From: Parietaria judaica
Lineage: Eukaryota > Streptophyta > Magnoliopsida > Rosales > Urticaceae
Direction: 5' to 3'
NCBI GenBank assembly: GCA_954871525.1
Contig: OX940870.1
Coordinates: 14,911,501 to 14,975,500 of the forward strand
Length of the DNA: 64,000 nt
The notes beneath the pieces are model-generated. The model searched no databases. It was given only the letters and a program-made list of their open reading frames with translations, and was not told the DNA's origin. Position numbers and translations under genes: made by a program. This document shows, one piece after another, positions 10,374-23,235 of the stretch (positions within the stretch are counted from its first letter, which is position 1; every line of letters starts with the position of its first letter).

Positions 10374-13300
10374 TCAAAACCTATGAATGGTTTGATTCCT
10401 GACCTTTGATTTTGTAGTTATCCAACCTGTTGAAGATTCTTGCGCGGTGTATGAGAAACTTCCAGTGCAGTTTAGTTCATCCCTGTTTGCGGTACTAAAA
10501 GGCGACGGAGCCTGGAAATAAATGAGCAGATGGACAATGTTAGATTGAGCTAAGCTTTCGGTAATTACGGACAACAAAAGAGAAGTAATTAATCATTTAT
10601 TAATTATTATTTATGTCTGTTTAAATCTTCTATTATGTTTAATTGGGGTTTTTTTTTATATGAAATTGGCAGTAAGAGATTAGGAAACATCAATCTAAGC
10701 TTATAGCCGCCTTATGTTTTGTTGTCTTGACTCAAAACATTGTGTGCAGAGCTTTGGCCGTGTTCTCGAAGAAACCCTAATCATCACTTTCACAGTTTGC
10801 TTACGAGTTCGTTTTTTGTTTGATTCCGTTACTGGTTCCTACCGGATTATTGCAGTCATTACTTTACTTGATGCCTATGTTTCTGCCATTCCTTTTTGAG
10901 TTTCAGTTACAAGTCCACATTCGCTTTTCTTATGGCAAATTTACGAGGTATAAATTTGAAATCAAATCAAGGAAAAAGAGAAGAATGGTATTGTCTGACA
11001 AATTTACCTCATTTTTTGGGGGATCTATGGATGCTTCAGGATTTTTTATTTCTACCTGATCACTGAAAAACAAAACCTGCAAGAAGAGAAAGGCGAGTAA
11101 GAGAATTAGCTGATATATACGTACATAAATTATATATTTATATAAATAGTGTCAGTATAAAAAGAACAAGAACCTACCTTATTGAGTAGATGAAGATTTG
11201 ACGAATCAGTTGCCATGACTTGAACTCCAAGGCAATTGTCACGAATACTGCAGAACGGGCAAAAGATAGTATTGTAGACGCAGCCATCTTTCTCACACCA
11301 CACGCCCCGATCATCGCCTTCGAGCGTCGTGTTGGAGAGTTTTTGATGAACTAACGAAGAGTCTGTCAAAAGAATCGAAATGTCTTTTGAAGTACACGAA
11401 TGGTGAGGCTTCAAAGATTCTAAATAAGTTTTCGATGTCGTAGTCGAATAGCATGTGGTGTTCGGATGATTCTCGGGAAGGGTTAACGGATTGTTGCAGA
11501 GTAAACAACAGATGTAGAATATCTTGGGAATAACAGAACTAGTTGACTTCGTCTCAAAGTCAATTCGTCTTCCATAGAGAACGGAGTTTTCCATCGAGGT
11601 GTCACAATGAGAGTCGTTAGCATCACTTTCTCGTGAATAAACGGGCATTCTTCGTTTTTGACAACAAGAATTAGCGCTCTGATTGTGAGATATTTCCGCA
11701 ATAACAGAACTCTTCTGAGGAGTGACTTCGTTCAAACTCTGAAATCTTGAACAACTGTTGTGGCTGTTGGCTACGGAGTTCAAAATGCCGGAAGAAGCCT
11801 CGTCTTTGGGGAATGACCATGGACTCCCTGTTGCCGTAACAATGGACACTTCTGGTTCTTCAAGGGATAACGCCTGGGGGTAACTGCACAAATTAATTTC
11901 TCTTTTAACTGCCTCTTAAATCAGCCAGATAAAAGGTCAAACGTAATATTTCCTTGAAAGGGGTTTAATTCTATATTAATTTGTTCGCATGAATGACTCT
12001 AACTTGTTTGATTACTTTAGTACAAATGATCAAATTTTATTTGTAATTAGTTGTAAGATTGTTAGACCTCCGCCGAGGACGAGGCCAGGCCCGAGGTTAT
12101 ATTATTATGTCCTTTACGTCTTTTTAGTTTTTTACTCATTACAACAATAAGGGTATTTTTGGGATTTTACCAAAAAAACAGTCATTAAGGTTTCTTAATC
12201 ACCATATAGGCGCCAATCCTTAGGAGATAGGCATGTATTGGTTTGTCTCTATCTTGTCAAACATCTTGAAGAATTTTGCTCTCGAAGGAAAGACACTGCT
12301 TTTGATTCGTTGTTGGTTGAAAATAAAGTAATCTGGAATTCACCCAATTAGCGAATTCATGTTAGCTCGCATTTTCTGTTCCATTTATTGATTCGGTTTC
12401 CATAAAAAAAAACTAGTCAAATTAGTTAGCCAATTTTCTTAGTTTTAGGAGCTTGTTAATCTTCCTCCATATAAAAGTTTGAATTTTAAATGAGAAAAGT
12501 CAATCAGAAATTATTCAACTGATCTCTAAACATCACATTAGCAATATTGAATATTCAAACAATTTTTTTCTTTAAGAAACTTGGTCTACTACTGAGTGAA
12601 GATGTTAAAATTTACCTTGAATCATTCAGACGATAACAAATACGGACAAATTCTGGGGACTTAACCACGTCTCTCTCGATTTGGTCAAAATCACCTTGAG
12701 ACTTGTTCGAGGAAAGTGACGTGTTGCAATGTTCCAGGGAAAGATGTCGAGAATCGTCAGACATCAATTTCGTATCTTGGTTTCTTGCTGATGGCTTACT
12801 TCGATTCTTAGAAAGCAAGTTTTCCATTCTACTATTAGAGCTCTCCAAGGCATTGACGTTATTCTTGCCCAGTCGTTCCTACAATATAGTTAAAATTTAG
12901 TCATTGTGATAGGACCCTAGCCAGTATTCTAGCCGAAACATCACAATTCGGCCAACAAATATTCACCAAGACGGTGAATCCCCTTATCCTCTTTAATAAC
13001 ACCGACTTTCCTTCGAGAGCACGGTCTTATTGAAGCAGAGTGAATTTTTTTTAAAACAATGTATAACTAGGAAAGTAGCCCTAGACGCTTAATAAAGAGA
13101 TTATGAAATCCTAATCTCTGTTCATTTCAAACTACCTAAAATGCTCTTCACGAATAAAACATAAATTACGACAAATGTTTTTCTATTAATAATATAATTT
13201 CTTAACAACAAAATACGGGTTGGGATATGTTAAAACGATATCTTCTTTTAAAAATAATTGAAGTGAAAAGCATAATTAATTACCTTGGCATTGCTGAAAA

Positions 13301-16300
13301 AAGTTTTTAAGTCTTCTAACGAGGAGTCCACATTGTCATACTGTTTAATAGAGTTCCTCAGCCATTTGGACACGTGTACTCTATTCCTTGCTTCCTGATA
13401 CCGCTCATCTACAAAGTTAAGGGTTCAGCAATAAGTTCCGAACAATAATCCGAACACAAAATTGAAGATCACGCCACCAACGTGATGGCGTGCAAGTATT
13501 ATTGATATAGAACTCAGAAACACATTCTCCGTCCATCTTTCGAGAGCTACGAGCCTATGACGGTTACTCTCTGTTAAAGATGTCCAACGAGACTAAGACG
13601 ATATATTTGGCAGCCCACACTCAATTGGGAAACTTCCTAACCTCTCTTCAAGACAAAAAGCAAAATAAATTAAAGTAGCATAAATAAGGAATTACTAAAA
13701 TAGCCAAAAGACTTAAATTGCCCTTCCCCTTGCGTTTGTACAAAAGGATGGGTCTGTCACTCACATAATATGAAGGTGGATTATCACCAACCAAGTTACA
13801 GTTTACACCAGAAAAAGAAAAAAAATGGAAAGTGATTGCGATCAACTGTAAGGAGTTAACAATGTGAAAGCATTTCTGAGAATCTGAAACATAGTATATA
13901 TAGAATCTTTACCAAGAAAAATAATAGCTCCGTAATCAGACTTGTGGCGAATACATCGTCCTAATTAAACAAAAACAAAAGAAGATCGATGTCAGACATT
14001 CATTGGCTCATGCAACGTCTATATAGAGAGAATTACACTAGATTTGTTTGATGTACCTGCAGCTTGATTAAGAGCTCTAAACGCTTGTTGACAGTACCAC
14101 TCACTGCCACTTAGGAGATTCTTCGATGATTTGAATACATCGTTGTATTTCCGTTTAAGATCAACTTGAATATCATTTCTGAAATATTTATAACAATGCA
14201 AACATTTACTCTCCTGTCACCCAATAATAATAATAAAAAGTACAAACAGAAAAAATTAATTTCCTTACATATTGGGAAATGGGATTCCAACAATTATCTG
14301 AGATAGTTAAGCTAAAAACTTTGCCAAAGGTTGTGCCATTTTAACATCCACATTCACATTTCAAATCCATATTATGATGTATTAAACTCAGTGAAAAAAG
14401 TAATAATTTTGTCGAACCAGTGTAAAGGATACAACTACTCGGGCATTGTCATCGGAAAAATCAATCCCCTCGGAAACCTACAGGAAATAAAGAACAAATG
14501 AGAAAACACTACATCTACTTGACAAGTAATAGTTTAAATATGACCTGAACTTTTAGATAAAACAATATTCAAACAAGACTATCGCGCAATAGGTTAACTT
14601 TGTCATATGTAACTGTTACATCCGTAACATTATCAAAATATTTATCTATGTTTATTTAAGTTAATTAAACTATAATTATGCTAATCACTTTATGGTCTTT
14701 CAAGGATAGTATCTTAATGCCTAGATACCTTTCCTCGGCACACTGCAAAAAGAGCAGCTCCTTCTTGTGGATGAATCTTATCAGCACCTTGATTGAAGAC
14801 ATCCAATTTCTTTGCTCTTTTCTTTCTCCCCAAGAAAGGTTTATGAGTGCCACGAATTGCGTCGTAATAACCGGTCAACACAGATTCGAAATCATCTTGG
14901 TTTCCTCCTCTGGGCTCTGCATCATCCAATAGCAAAATCAAAAGATTAGCTTCTCATTTATATTTACATAACGAATAAAAAAAAACAAACAGACAGACAT
15001 CTTACCTAGAAAAAGAGGTTTATTTGCATTCAGTTGATTCCATTGACCAGTTTCACACCATCGCTTTCTTAATTTCTCCATAAGCTTATAACTTGGGAAA
15101 AACACAAGGCAGCCACCTGGCACAATCCGAAAAATACCCTCCAAGGATTTTCCGAGTGCATCCTTGAGATACAAAAGTTAGTACTTAACTGCAAAGAAGA
15201 AATAAATCTGATGTAATCCATACAGAGAAAAAGAACTACCTGGAAATCGTAAGCTTGGGACGTTTTGTAACTTGCATTCAGTGGTAAATTATTTGGACCT
15301 CTAGATATTATAGCCGGCCAAACCTACAGTGACGGGTTTAATATCTTGCAAGTGAACGGAAGATCAGAGAGGAGACAAATAAGAACAGCAGTCACCTGTG
15401 ATTCAATATCAATCACATGTGGCGCCTCGAGATTCGTTGCAAATTGAACACCGAGTTCAGATGTAAAGGAATCCATTGGTGACAATGTCCTAATAACAAT
15501 AAATGCAACAAAACATAAACGAACTGAGCAAAAAAAAAAAAAAAAAAGCGGAAATGCAGGGATTAAATACTTAAATATTCATAGTACTGGCTTATCAACC
15601 GAACATACTAACCCTGATGTCAAAATCACAGATAAGGATATTTCAGCAATGTCTTTAAACACCACAGCTGGGTTTAGGCACCATAGACTAAAAGTGAATG
15701 TCCAGTCACCGTCGGCATTTCCTGAATAATCCCATTGGCCACAGTTTAATTCGTATACTATATAACAAAATCGTTGGGTTAGGGGAAAAAAATAGGTGTA
15801 AATGAATTAGAGTAAAATATCATCCACAAAATCCCACAACCATAGGGACCATGAACTGGGATTTTGACGATTTTCCCTCCCGGTCTCCCTTTTTTGGGAA
15901 CTTCAAAATTCCTCCAAGTCTCGGTATCAGTTTGGTAAAAACCAGTTTTTTAAGACATGTGACCGGTAAATGTCGGTCTCAAACAACGATTTACCGGTCT
16001 TGTATGATATATTACACCAGCATAGGGAACCAGTAATAAAATTGCACCCCTCCATTAATATACGACAATACAAGAAGTATAGCCCCGGCGAATACCTACC
16101 AGCCTCTCTTTTAACATGTTTCCGGAGAGCAAGTTGATAGTCAGATACATGAGACCCATTTCTTGAGAAAAAATAAGTGAGGGACGAAAATAATCCTGTA
16201 AAACATAAATAAATAAATTATTTCAACAAATCATCATCCCACAATGTTAATACTTTATAATAAAATTTTCATTTACCTTCCAATGTGATCACTGCCATGC

Positions 16301-19300
16301 CAGTTAAATGTGGTTCTTCTTCTCTCTCCGTATCTGTCGCAGCTTTGATAGCCTGAAAACGAATAGTGAATGGTCAGAATCCAATCAAATACACAATTAT
16401 AACAAGTTCATTATTAACATACCTCTGTGACACAGCAAAGCAAGGACGGAAAAGAGCTTCGAGAAATATTAGCTTCCTCTAGCTCTCTTATAGCCTTATC
16501 ACCGGTCCAACTGTAGCAAATGAAGCAATTCAACATTCACAAAATACGGGAGATAACAATAAATATAAATGTTCATGAATAATTTCTAACGGGAACTTAT
16601 CAATAATCCATTCAAATAGTCAAATCACCACATGTATAATTGTTAAAGATCCTACATTGATGCTTAATAATAATGATACCTACAAGTCCTCAATCCACGC
16701 CTGAAGGAGAAACTATGTTAATGTATTATTAGAAAAACAACAGAGTGATCATCTTACCAAGAAGCATAAAGCTGAAAGTCGCGCTTTGCCAACATATTTC
16801 TCCGACGATCAATCCAATTTAAGAGGTCCTATACAGTTTCTCAACTAATTAATTAATAAAATTTGATTTACATAAGTCAATATGGTGTAAAATTGCATTA
16901 AATGTTACCTGTGTCAACTCATACAACACGGCATACATCTCATCAACTTCACAGAGCCCCTGAAGTTCATTCTTCAAACCTTTTCCAGAATGGAAAAACT
17001 AGATCAAATAAAGAAAATTCATAAATTAAAAAAAAAAAGGTATTTAGACCTACTAAGTAAATTTTGTTCTTCAACGTCCACACTGCCAGCAGACCGAGCA
17101 ATATCCTCCATATTACTATACAAACATAAACAATAACGCCGATAGGCTCATCAAACAAAATTAATTAACCTGAATAAGATCTCTACTTGTTGCTACTTGT
17201 TTTAGTCAACTTATATCTCATAGTTATATGATAAGGTACGAGCTTTAGCAACACTAGATTACCGTATGCATATATTTAAATGAGACTAGAGGAAAAAGAC
17301 TTCATTTTTAACCTTATACATAAAATTTCATCAAAACCAGTCACCATCTTCAGGTACAGTACAATGTGTGAATATGAAGAGGGAGAAGAATGCATCTTCG
17401 TTAAGCAAATTAACTTTTAATTTTTACCTCTCTAAAAGAATGATAGATATTGGAATAATTTCATAAGCTCTAAACTCTATAGCAAAAAAACTTATGGAAG
17501 CTATTGAAATTAAGTAAAGTTGAGTCCATAAATATTTTAGAAAACATAGTACAATGTCATAAGACCAAAAACTATATATTTAAATAGAAGTGGTGAACAT
17601 ACTGAGCTTCATCCAGAACTAAAATGGATCCCTTGATATCCAAGTCCATTGCGCCTCGAATAACAGGATTGACGATGTAATTATATGGACAAAATACCAA
17701 TAGAGCTTCACTGGCCATGGAACGGGCTGCATAGTATGAACACCCTAACGACAAAACCGGAAAAGAAGCAAAACACTTAGTAGCAAATTCATGATAATGC
17801 AACATTAAATACACTTTAAGAATAAAAAATGAGGCTAACCTTTAACGACCTGCCCAACTTTGACAAGGTCTTCGATGTCGTGGGCTTCATGACAACCTCC
17901 TTTTTTAAGGGAGGGATGAGTTTTTACTCCGAGATGATTTCTATTTTTGAGAGAAAAATATCATTAACGATCACCTAAACTCCAGTACAACTAGACTATT
18001 TTGAAAGAATAAAGAAAGAGCAAAAAGTAGCTCACTTAAACTCAGGACATTGTGGATTTCTTGTACTCAACAGCTGCTTGCTGAAATTTCAAATGATAAA
18101 TCGAGCTAAGATATAAATTCTTCAACTAAAGAAATGAGAGATGTATGATGGTACATTAAAATAATACCATTGTTCGTCAACATTCTCCTTGCCACGTACG
18201 TTAGGATTGGTGCAGTAATGCTTTTTTGAGCCCTGCCATATGATGGATAAACCAAAGCAACCGAGATTTTATTGCGAATATTTAAAATCTCTTATTCGAT
18301 TAAATTTATGTTTCGATCTCATGTTGACTAAGGGGCGTGGTGGAGTAATGTTATTAACTCGTGCCTTTTTCTCGGGCAAGCCAGTTTAAAGGTGAGTTCT
18401 AATCTTGAGCTCATAACTTATGGCATGAGCTCAGTATGAAATGAGGTCATATCAATTGGTATTAGAGCCAAATCTCGTGCAGTGCATTATGCAAAGGGGG
18501 TGATCTAGAAAGGAGCAATCAATAAAGCCATGATAGTCAAACCTACCAGAACCGCCATGGGTACTCGATAAGTAGTTTTCTGATATTCGCGGATCACTTG
18601 CGATATCTGGGAATGTGTCCTCCTTCAGACAAAAAAGTTAATATTAATTTTAACACTGAATCCAAAAACTGATTTTGATTGAAAGTCTGCTACAGCCCGG
18701 ACATTCCTACTGTTTACAAAATCGAAAAAAGAGCAAACAAGCTTGCTTCCAAATGCACAAGGATATAGAACTTACGAGGCATAATATATCTTAGGAGGCT
18801 TTTTCTTCTTATTTGATTTCTCGGTTGCAGCTTGAGCAGTTTCCGATGTTACCGTACCTTCGCGAAACGTAATTATGCCTTAGAAAAACACAAACCATGA
18901 GGCTAACTAATCCTACGATAAGACCGAACAGGAAGAATAAAAACTGGCAATTTGAAGGGAAAATGAACTATTGCTGCACTTCATAGACTAATTTACGAAG
19001 AAAACAAAGCATGTCGATAACCCAAACATTCAATTTCAAATACATTGCACATAAAGAGATCACACTCGTTACAGCCCTAGTTCACCACTCAACGCAATTG
19101 CTTGAATTTTAGATCGAATTTTAAGCCTCCAAACATGAAATAATCTTACAGAACCCCATGCTTCGCAAGTCTCTGTACTGAATTAAAAAAACCCAAGTTT
19201 CACAAATTTTTTGAAATTGAAACACACGAAGAGAAACCTGGAGCATCGTCATCTTCGGGAACAAATCCGCCGCCATGATCGAGAGGATCCGACAAGGCCC

Positions 19301-19595
19301 TGGGATCGGGCTTGGAGTTCGCCGGTGCCAGCTTGGCCTTAGCGGCGAAGCTCTGCTGCCATGCGAGGGTGGAGCAGAGGAGCGATAGGGACTTGCCGGT
19401 GCCAGTGGGAGACTCGAGCAAGGCGTGGCAATGGCCGTCCCTGTGGGCGCGGTCGAGCGTGGAGATGACTCTCCCCATGAAGGCGAGCTGGGAGCCGTAG
19501 GGGCGGTAGGGGAAGTGGACCTTGAGGCCGCCGATGTGGTAGGCCTTCTTGGGGTCGGCGCTAGGGTTTTCCGGCATGGGCGTCGCAGAAGCCAT
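10374..19595 (-). CDS. FANCJ: FANCJ/BRIP1-type Fe-S DNA helicase
   Basis: This is a many-exon gene read on the minus strand. Exon 1 (19595 down to 19238) has Walker [10 protein letters not shown]. Following exons give [10 protein letters not shown] (motif Ia), a Fe-S region with cysteines in [30 protein letters not shown] and GCSYYAARS, and VLDEAH, whose His is created by the splice after 17.6 kb. The second RecA half has [13 protein letters not shown] (about 15.6 kb), [35 protein letters not shown] and [16 protein letters not shown]. The C-terminal exons (11.18-11.89 kb) carry CxxC-type clusters, and the last exons are 11007-11076 and 10374-10511, ending in frame. FANCJ is a 5'-3' superfamily 2 helicase for crosslink repair, G-quadruplex unwinding and control of meiotic crossovers in the nucleus. 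All key motifs are intact. An upstream in-frame ATG at 19658 is an alternative start; 19595 has the better context. Introns hold several repeats. Confidence 0.92.
10690..10870 (+). repeat. Dispersed repeat in the last helicase intron
   Basis: The strings CTTGACTCAAAACATTGTG, GAGCTTTGGCCGTGTTCTCG, CACAGTTTGCTTACG and ACTGGTTCCTA occur in the same order in an intron of the EH gene (about 29220-29380). The two copies are direct repeats of a short interspersed element, too decayed to classify. The segment lies in the intron between the last two helicase exons. Confidence 0.65.
18290..18545 (+). repeat. Possible TRIM-like retroelement remnant in a helicase intron
   Basis: A TTGGTATTAGAGCCAAA string near 18456 differs by one base from the initiator-methionine tRNA primer site (TGGTATCAGAGC) used by many plant LTR elements. 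It follows an intron segment unlike the flanking intron. It lies in the intron between the SRTHSQ and KKHYCT exons. Terminal repeats were not demonstrated. Confidence 0.35.
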
Positions 19596-19659
19596 TTCTT
19601 CTGATTTTGAGTTCTCAGGCGGGAATTGAAAGCGGCGAGCTTGAAAAGAGAGAGACAAA

Positions 19660-19985
19660 TGTTAATATTTACTTATTTTTAGTTTAGGAAATGAGCGGGA
19701 AATATGTGTTCTTCTTCCAAAGTCGGTGGGAAGCTAATCCCAAAAATAACATTCTCGAAACGACAACACGTTCAAATAATTGTCTGGAAAACTTATTTGT
19801 GTTAAGTTTTTGTCGTTTAAAAAGTTATTATTTTTTGTAATTTTATTTTGTACAATGATTATTATTGACGTGTAAAATCGTTTCGTATAAGAAACGTTAA
19901 AGTCACGTTAGTTAAATTGACGGTCTAATTAATTAAAAATAAAGTACATGAATAAATCGAATATTCATGTGAAATAGGGCTATAC
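19660..19985. promoter_or_regulatory. Likely helicase promoter region
   Basis: AT-rich sequence upstream of the minus-strand helicase start. No clear TATA box or motif could be assigned. Its left-over length is short because a retroelement has landed just beyond it. Confidence 0.3.
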
Positions 19986-20703
19986 CAAAAGAGAATTGAG
20001 GCTCACCAAGGAGAAATCCAAGGCCCAAAGCGATGACCAACACATGGCTGAAATGATCAACGAGACACCGAGCAGAACTTCGGCGCCCACGCTCAGCCCT
20101 GAGCAGAACCTGTCACCTGTTAAGCATCCGAGCAGAACTGGTCAAAACTCCATCAAAACGCTCAAAAACCCGACCAGAAAATACGGCACGACCAAGATTC
20201 AAACTTCTCCACAACACCAAGTCAAGTCCACTTCAGAGCAATTCTCTCAAGAAGTGGCCTACATGTCACCTCGGCATCAAGTCAAGCACCGAACTCGGAG
20301 CCAATACCAACATTCACAAGGAAGTTCCAACGGGCTGAAATCGAAGGCTATAAATGCAAGAAGATAGCATCATCACACGCACGCAAGCATCACTGGAGAT
20401 AAAAGAGTATGATGATTTGCATTTTCTGAGTGTTTTTCACCTATCTCGATCAACTAGAATCTGCTAGTGCTTTTAATTGATCATTATTTATCATCAATAA
20501 ACTTACAGATGACGTAGTCAACCACCGCATTGGGACAAACCTCTCAAAAAAAACCCTAGCGTTTCTATCGCTTTCTTCTATTTTGTCAACGTCTAAAATA
20601 TTGATGACACGGGGGTCAAGCTCCACAAAGCTCATTAGCAAATTCAAATTGAAATCTCATACACTAGTTTTCGTGACTGCTGAGGTGCGAAACCACGTCA
20701 ACA
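19986..20703 (+). mobile_element. Truncated 5' LTR, Gypsy family B
   Basis: The right edge ends CACGTCAACA and is followed directly by a primer-site-like sequence. The body is the diverged reverse complement of the LTR at 32319-33276; shared landmarks include ACACGCACGCAA(A/G)CAT, CAAGTCAAG(C/T)(A/C)CC and GGTCAA. The expected left end (TGTTGATGTGC...) is missing, so the element is 5'-truncated. The left boundary is approximate. A TATA-like CTATAAATGCAAG lies near 20350. Confidence 0.75.
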
Positions 20704-20722
20704 GTTTGGCGCCGTTTGTGGG
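20704..20722 (+). other. Primer binding site of the family B element
   Basis: GTTTGGCGCCGTTTGTGGG follows the LTR end without a gap. The same sequence with one change follows the family A LTR at 42319 on the minus strand. The TGGCGCCG core is usual for plant Tat/Athila-type Gypsy elements. The exact tRNA is not assigned. Confidence 0.7.
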
Positions 20723-20761
20723 AAAATTTGATCTCGCTAACACTGTCATACTTGTCACGCA

Positions 20762-23235
20762 ATGAGTTCCGAGGATAATCCCATTTCTGACACTCCCGTT
20801 AAGAAAATTCCAGATCGGGGGGCTGGAAAAAGGACTTTGAGAACCCAATTGCAAGAACGGGCGGCAGAAAATGAGGAGTTAAAAAGGCAAATCGAATTCA
20901 TCATGAGAAGCCAAGCCCAGCCCAAGCAATGAGCTTATTATGTGAATGAGTTCGGGCAGAGTTCTGGGCGACGGAGTCACAAACGGATCAATGCGGTGAT
21001 CCATTTTGACTTCTTGGATCCAAATGATCCCCGAGCCCGAGGACTTAACCTGCAGCCGCCTCCTCTGAGGGGAACACCACCTGCCACACCACAACCACCG
21101 AGCACAGATGCTCGCCAATTCATGATGCCAAAGTCCAGAACAATCCTGGTGGGGTACGGGCAGAATACGCCCTATCAGCAGTTGCGTAACCGTCTTCCGG
21201 GAGTCATGATCTCAATCCCCTCCCCGCCTGAGAATTCGTATTTCCACACTTTATACGAGCCAAACAACTTTCCTCCCCAACAAGGAGATTGGAAAACCGA
21301 CTCATACCACCAACACACCCACGTTGAACCATCTGCACAAAACAGCTCCGAGTTAGATGACCTCAAACGCACGATGAGGAAAATGGGAGAGAAATTATCC
21401 CAAGTGGATTCTCGTGTGCACAACGCAATGTTCGCCGCACCCAAAATCGAGCGGTTGGTCGAATAATATACGAGAACCCCCTTCTCTATGGCAATCACAA
21501 ACACACGCTTAAGGCACAGTCCGCAAATGAATCTGGCAAATTACAATGGGACTACCGATCCAAAGGTGCACGCGAGGGCATTCAGAATCGTCATGGGGCA
21601 GGCAAACTTGGACCTCTCTGAGTTGGATGCTGGGCGCTAGGGCTGCAACCGGTCAGTTAACCTATTTATTTTTCACTATTTGGTATATTTAACCTAATTT
21701 TGGCTAGTCATGTTTTAATAACCTTAACCTGTTTTTGAAACCGGTTAACTGAAAATCGGTTAACTTAATTTTCGGTTATCAAAATCTAATTAACTTGTTT
21801 AATAACCTTAACCTGTTTTTTTGTAAAAAAATATAGCATTCAACAGAGTTTATCGCAACGATCAAACATGTCGGTCCAAATGAACAATAATAATAAAACT
21901 TGAATAAATAATATGAAGCATAACAATAAAAGATAATGACCAAGATTAAGCAAAGAACGATAAAACAACTGAAGAATATTAGGCGAGAAAAAAAAAAGTC
22001 GAGGAGGGAGAAAGAAGAAAGAGTAGACTATAAAAAGAAGGAGAAAGAAGTCGAATAAGTTTTGATGAAAATAGAGAAAACCCTACTTAATTTAAATGTA
22101 AAATATTTTAATAAAAAAAATATTAAAACATGTTACAAAAATCGGTTTCTAAAATAACCTGTTTTGAAAAATAAATAACACATGTAACCTTATCTGTTTG
22201 AAACCGGATATAGGTAACATTAACCTGTTTTTAAAAGAATTCGGTTAAGGTTATTTTTAACCGGATAATTTTCCGTTACGGTTTTAAAATTTGGTTACCG
22301 GTTATTTTGCACACCCGCTACCAGTATTTTGCTGAAACCTTATCGGGGCAGTAATAGAGTGGTTCTCCAAATTAGTTACAGAACCGATCAAAAATTTCGA
22401 GCAGCTAACGATGGTGTTTCTCAAACACTTCTCCATGTTTATGGAGACTGAGACCACCGTAGCAAACATGTACGCTCTATAGCAGTGGGCAAGCGAACCT
22501 CTCTGGGACTTCATAGTGAGATTCAAAACTACAATGGTCCAAATTAACGTACTAGCGGATGAAACGGCCATTGCCGCCTTAACCAACGAATTTTTGGTAT
22601 GACTCCAGATTTAAGACTGACATTCTTGTCAATCGTTATATACCTCGATAGAGGATGTGATTCACCGTGCTTCCATGAAAAACATGAAGGTCTAAAGATA
22701 AATTTTGGACCATCACCTAACATACCAAAACGAGGAGGACAATTGCACCATCAAAGGTCCGGATCGCAACACCCCCAGCAAAGAGGCCCCAGAAACAACT
22801 TTCCCAAACGGGGACTAAATTCCCAACAAGGAAAATTCCAGGACGGAAACCTTCAGCCCTGGGGAAACCACAACCCCAGAACGTCGTGTACAACCTAAAC
22901 TCAGAGGCCAATCAGATGACACCGACAAGCATGAAGAATTGTACATGAGCTCGGGCGCGTCAAACAACGACAAGGGAAAATTCAACCGAGATGCTAAGGC
23001 GTGGTGCAAGTTCCATAAAAAATATGGACACCGCACCAGGAAATGTATGGTCCTGCGTTTCCACCTCACTGAGAAGTAATTCAACGGAGAACTCGGAGAC
23101 CTGCCGATGGACTTTTTTAGGTCGGAGGGATAACGAACCGAGCATGCCCAACAACCAAGCACATATCCCAGCTCGAATGCCAAGCCCGAGCAGAAACAAC
23201 AATCCCAGGGCAATAACGCCCACCAAGGTGCAAAA
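20762..23235 (+). pseudogene. Gypsy gag pseudogene (family B), interrupted
   Basis: Starting at ATG 20762, about 60 bp past the primer site, the frame reads MSSEDNPISDTPVKKIPD and soon hits a stop near 20932. It reopens at 20942 with SSELDDLKRTMRKMGEKLSQ and PKIERLVE, which match the family A gag at 41.0-42.3 kb. A 676-bp element interrupts it at 21640. Gag sequence resumes at 22316 (YQYFAE) and continues to a zinc-knuckle-like WCKFHKKYGHRTRKCMVLR near 23010-23065. Several stops and shifts occur. Gag proteins form the virus-like particle of the retrotransposon. There is no protease or polymerase: the element breaks off at about 23235, where another repeat begins. Confidence 0.8.
21640..22315. 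mobile_element. Non-autonomous hAT-like element inserted in gag
   Basis: The 676-bp insertion is bracketed by direct repeats CGCTA (21635-21639 and 22316-22320); removing it restores continuity with the related gag at 41.4 kb. Its ends are imperfect inverted repeats, GGGCTGCAACCGGT at the left and ACCGGTTATTTTGCACACC at the right, and the inside is rich in AACCGGTTA-type and GGTTAACC-type strings on both sides. The tip (AGGG-TG-AA) resembles plant hAT elements, although those usually duplicate 8 bp. It encodes no protein. Confidence 0.72.

Noticed and set aside
20879..21118. Minus-strand open frame over gag
   Set aside because: It is a shadow of the plus-strand gag sequence.
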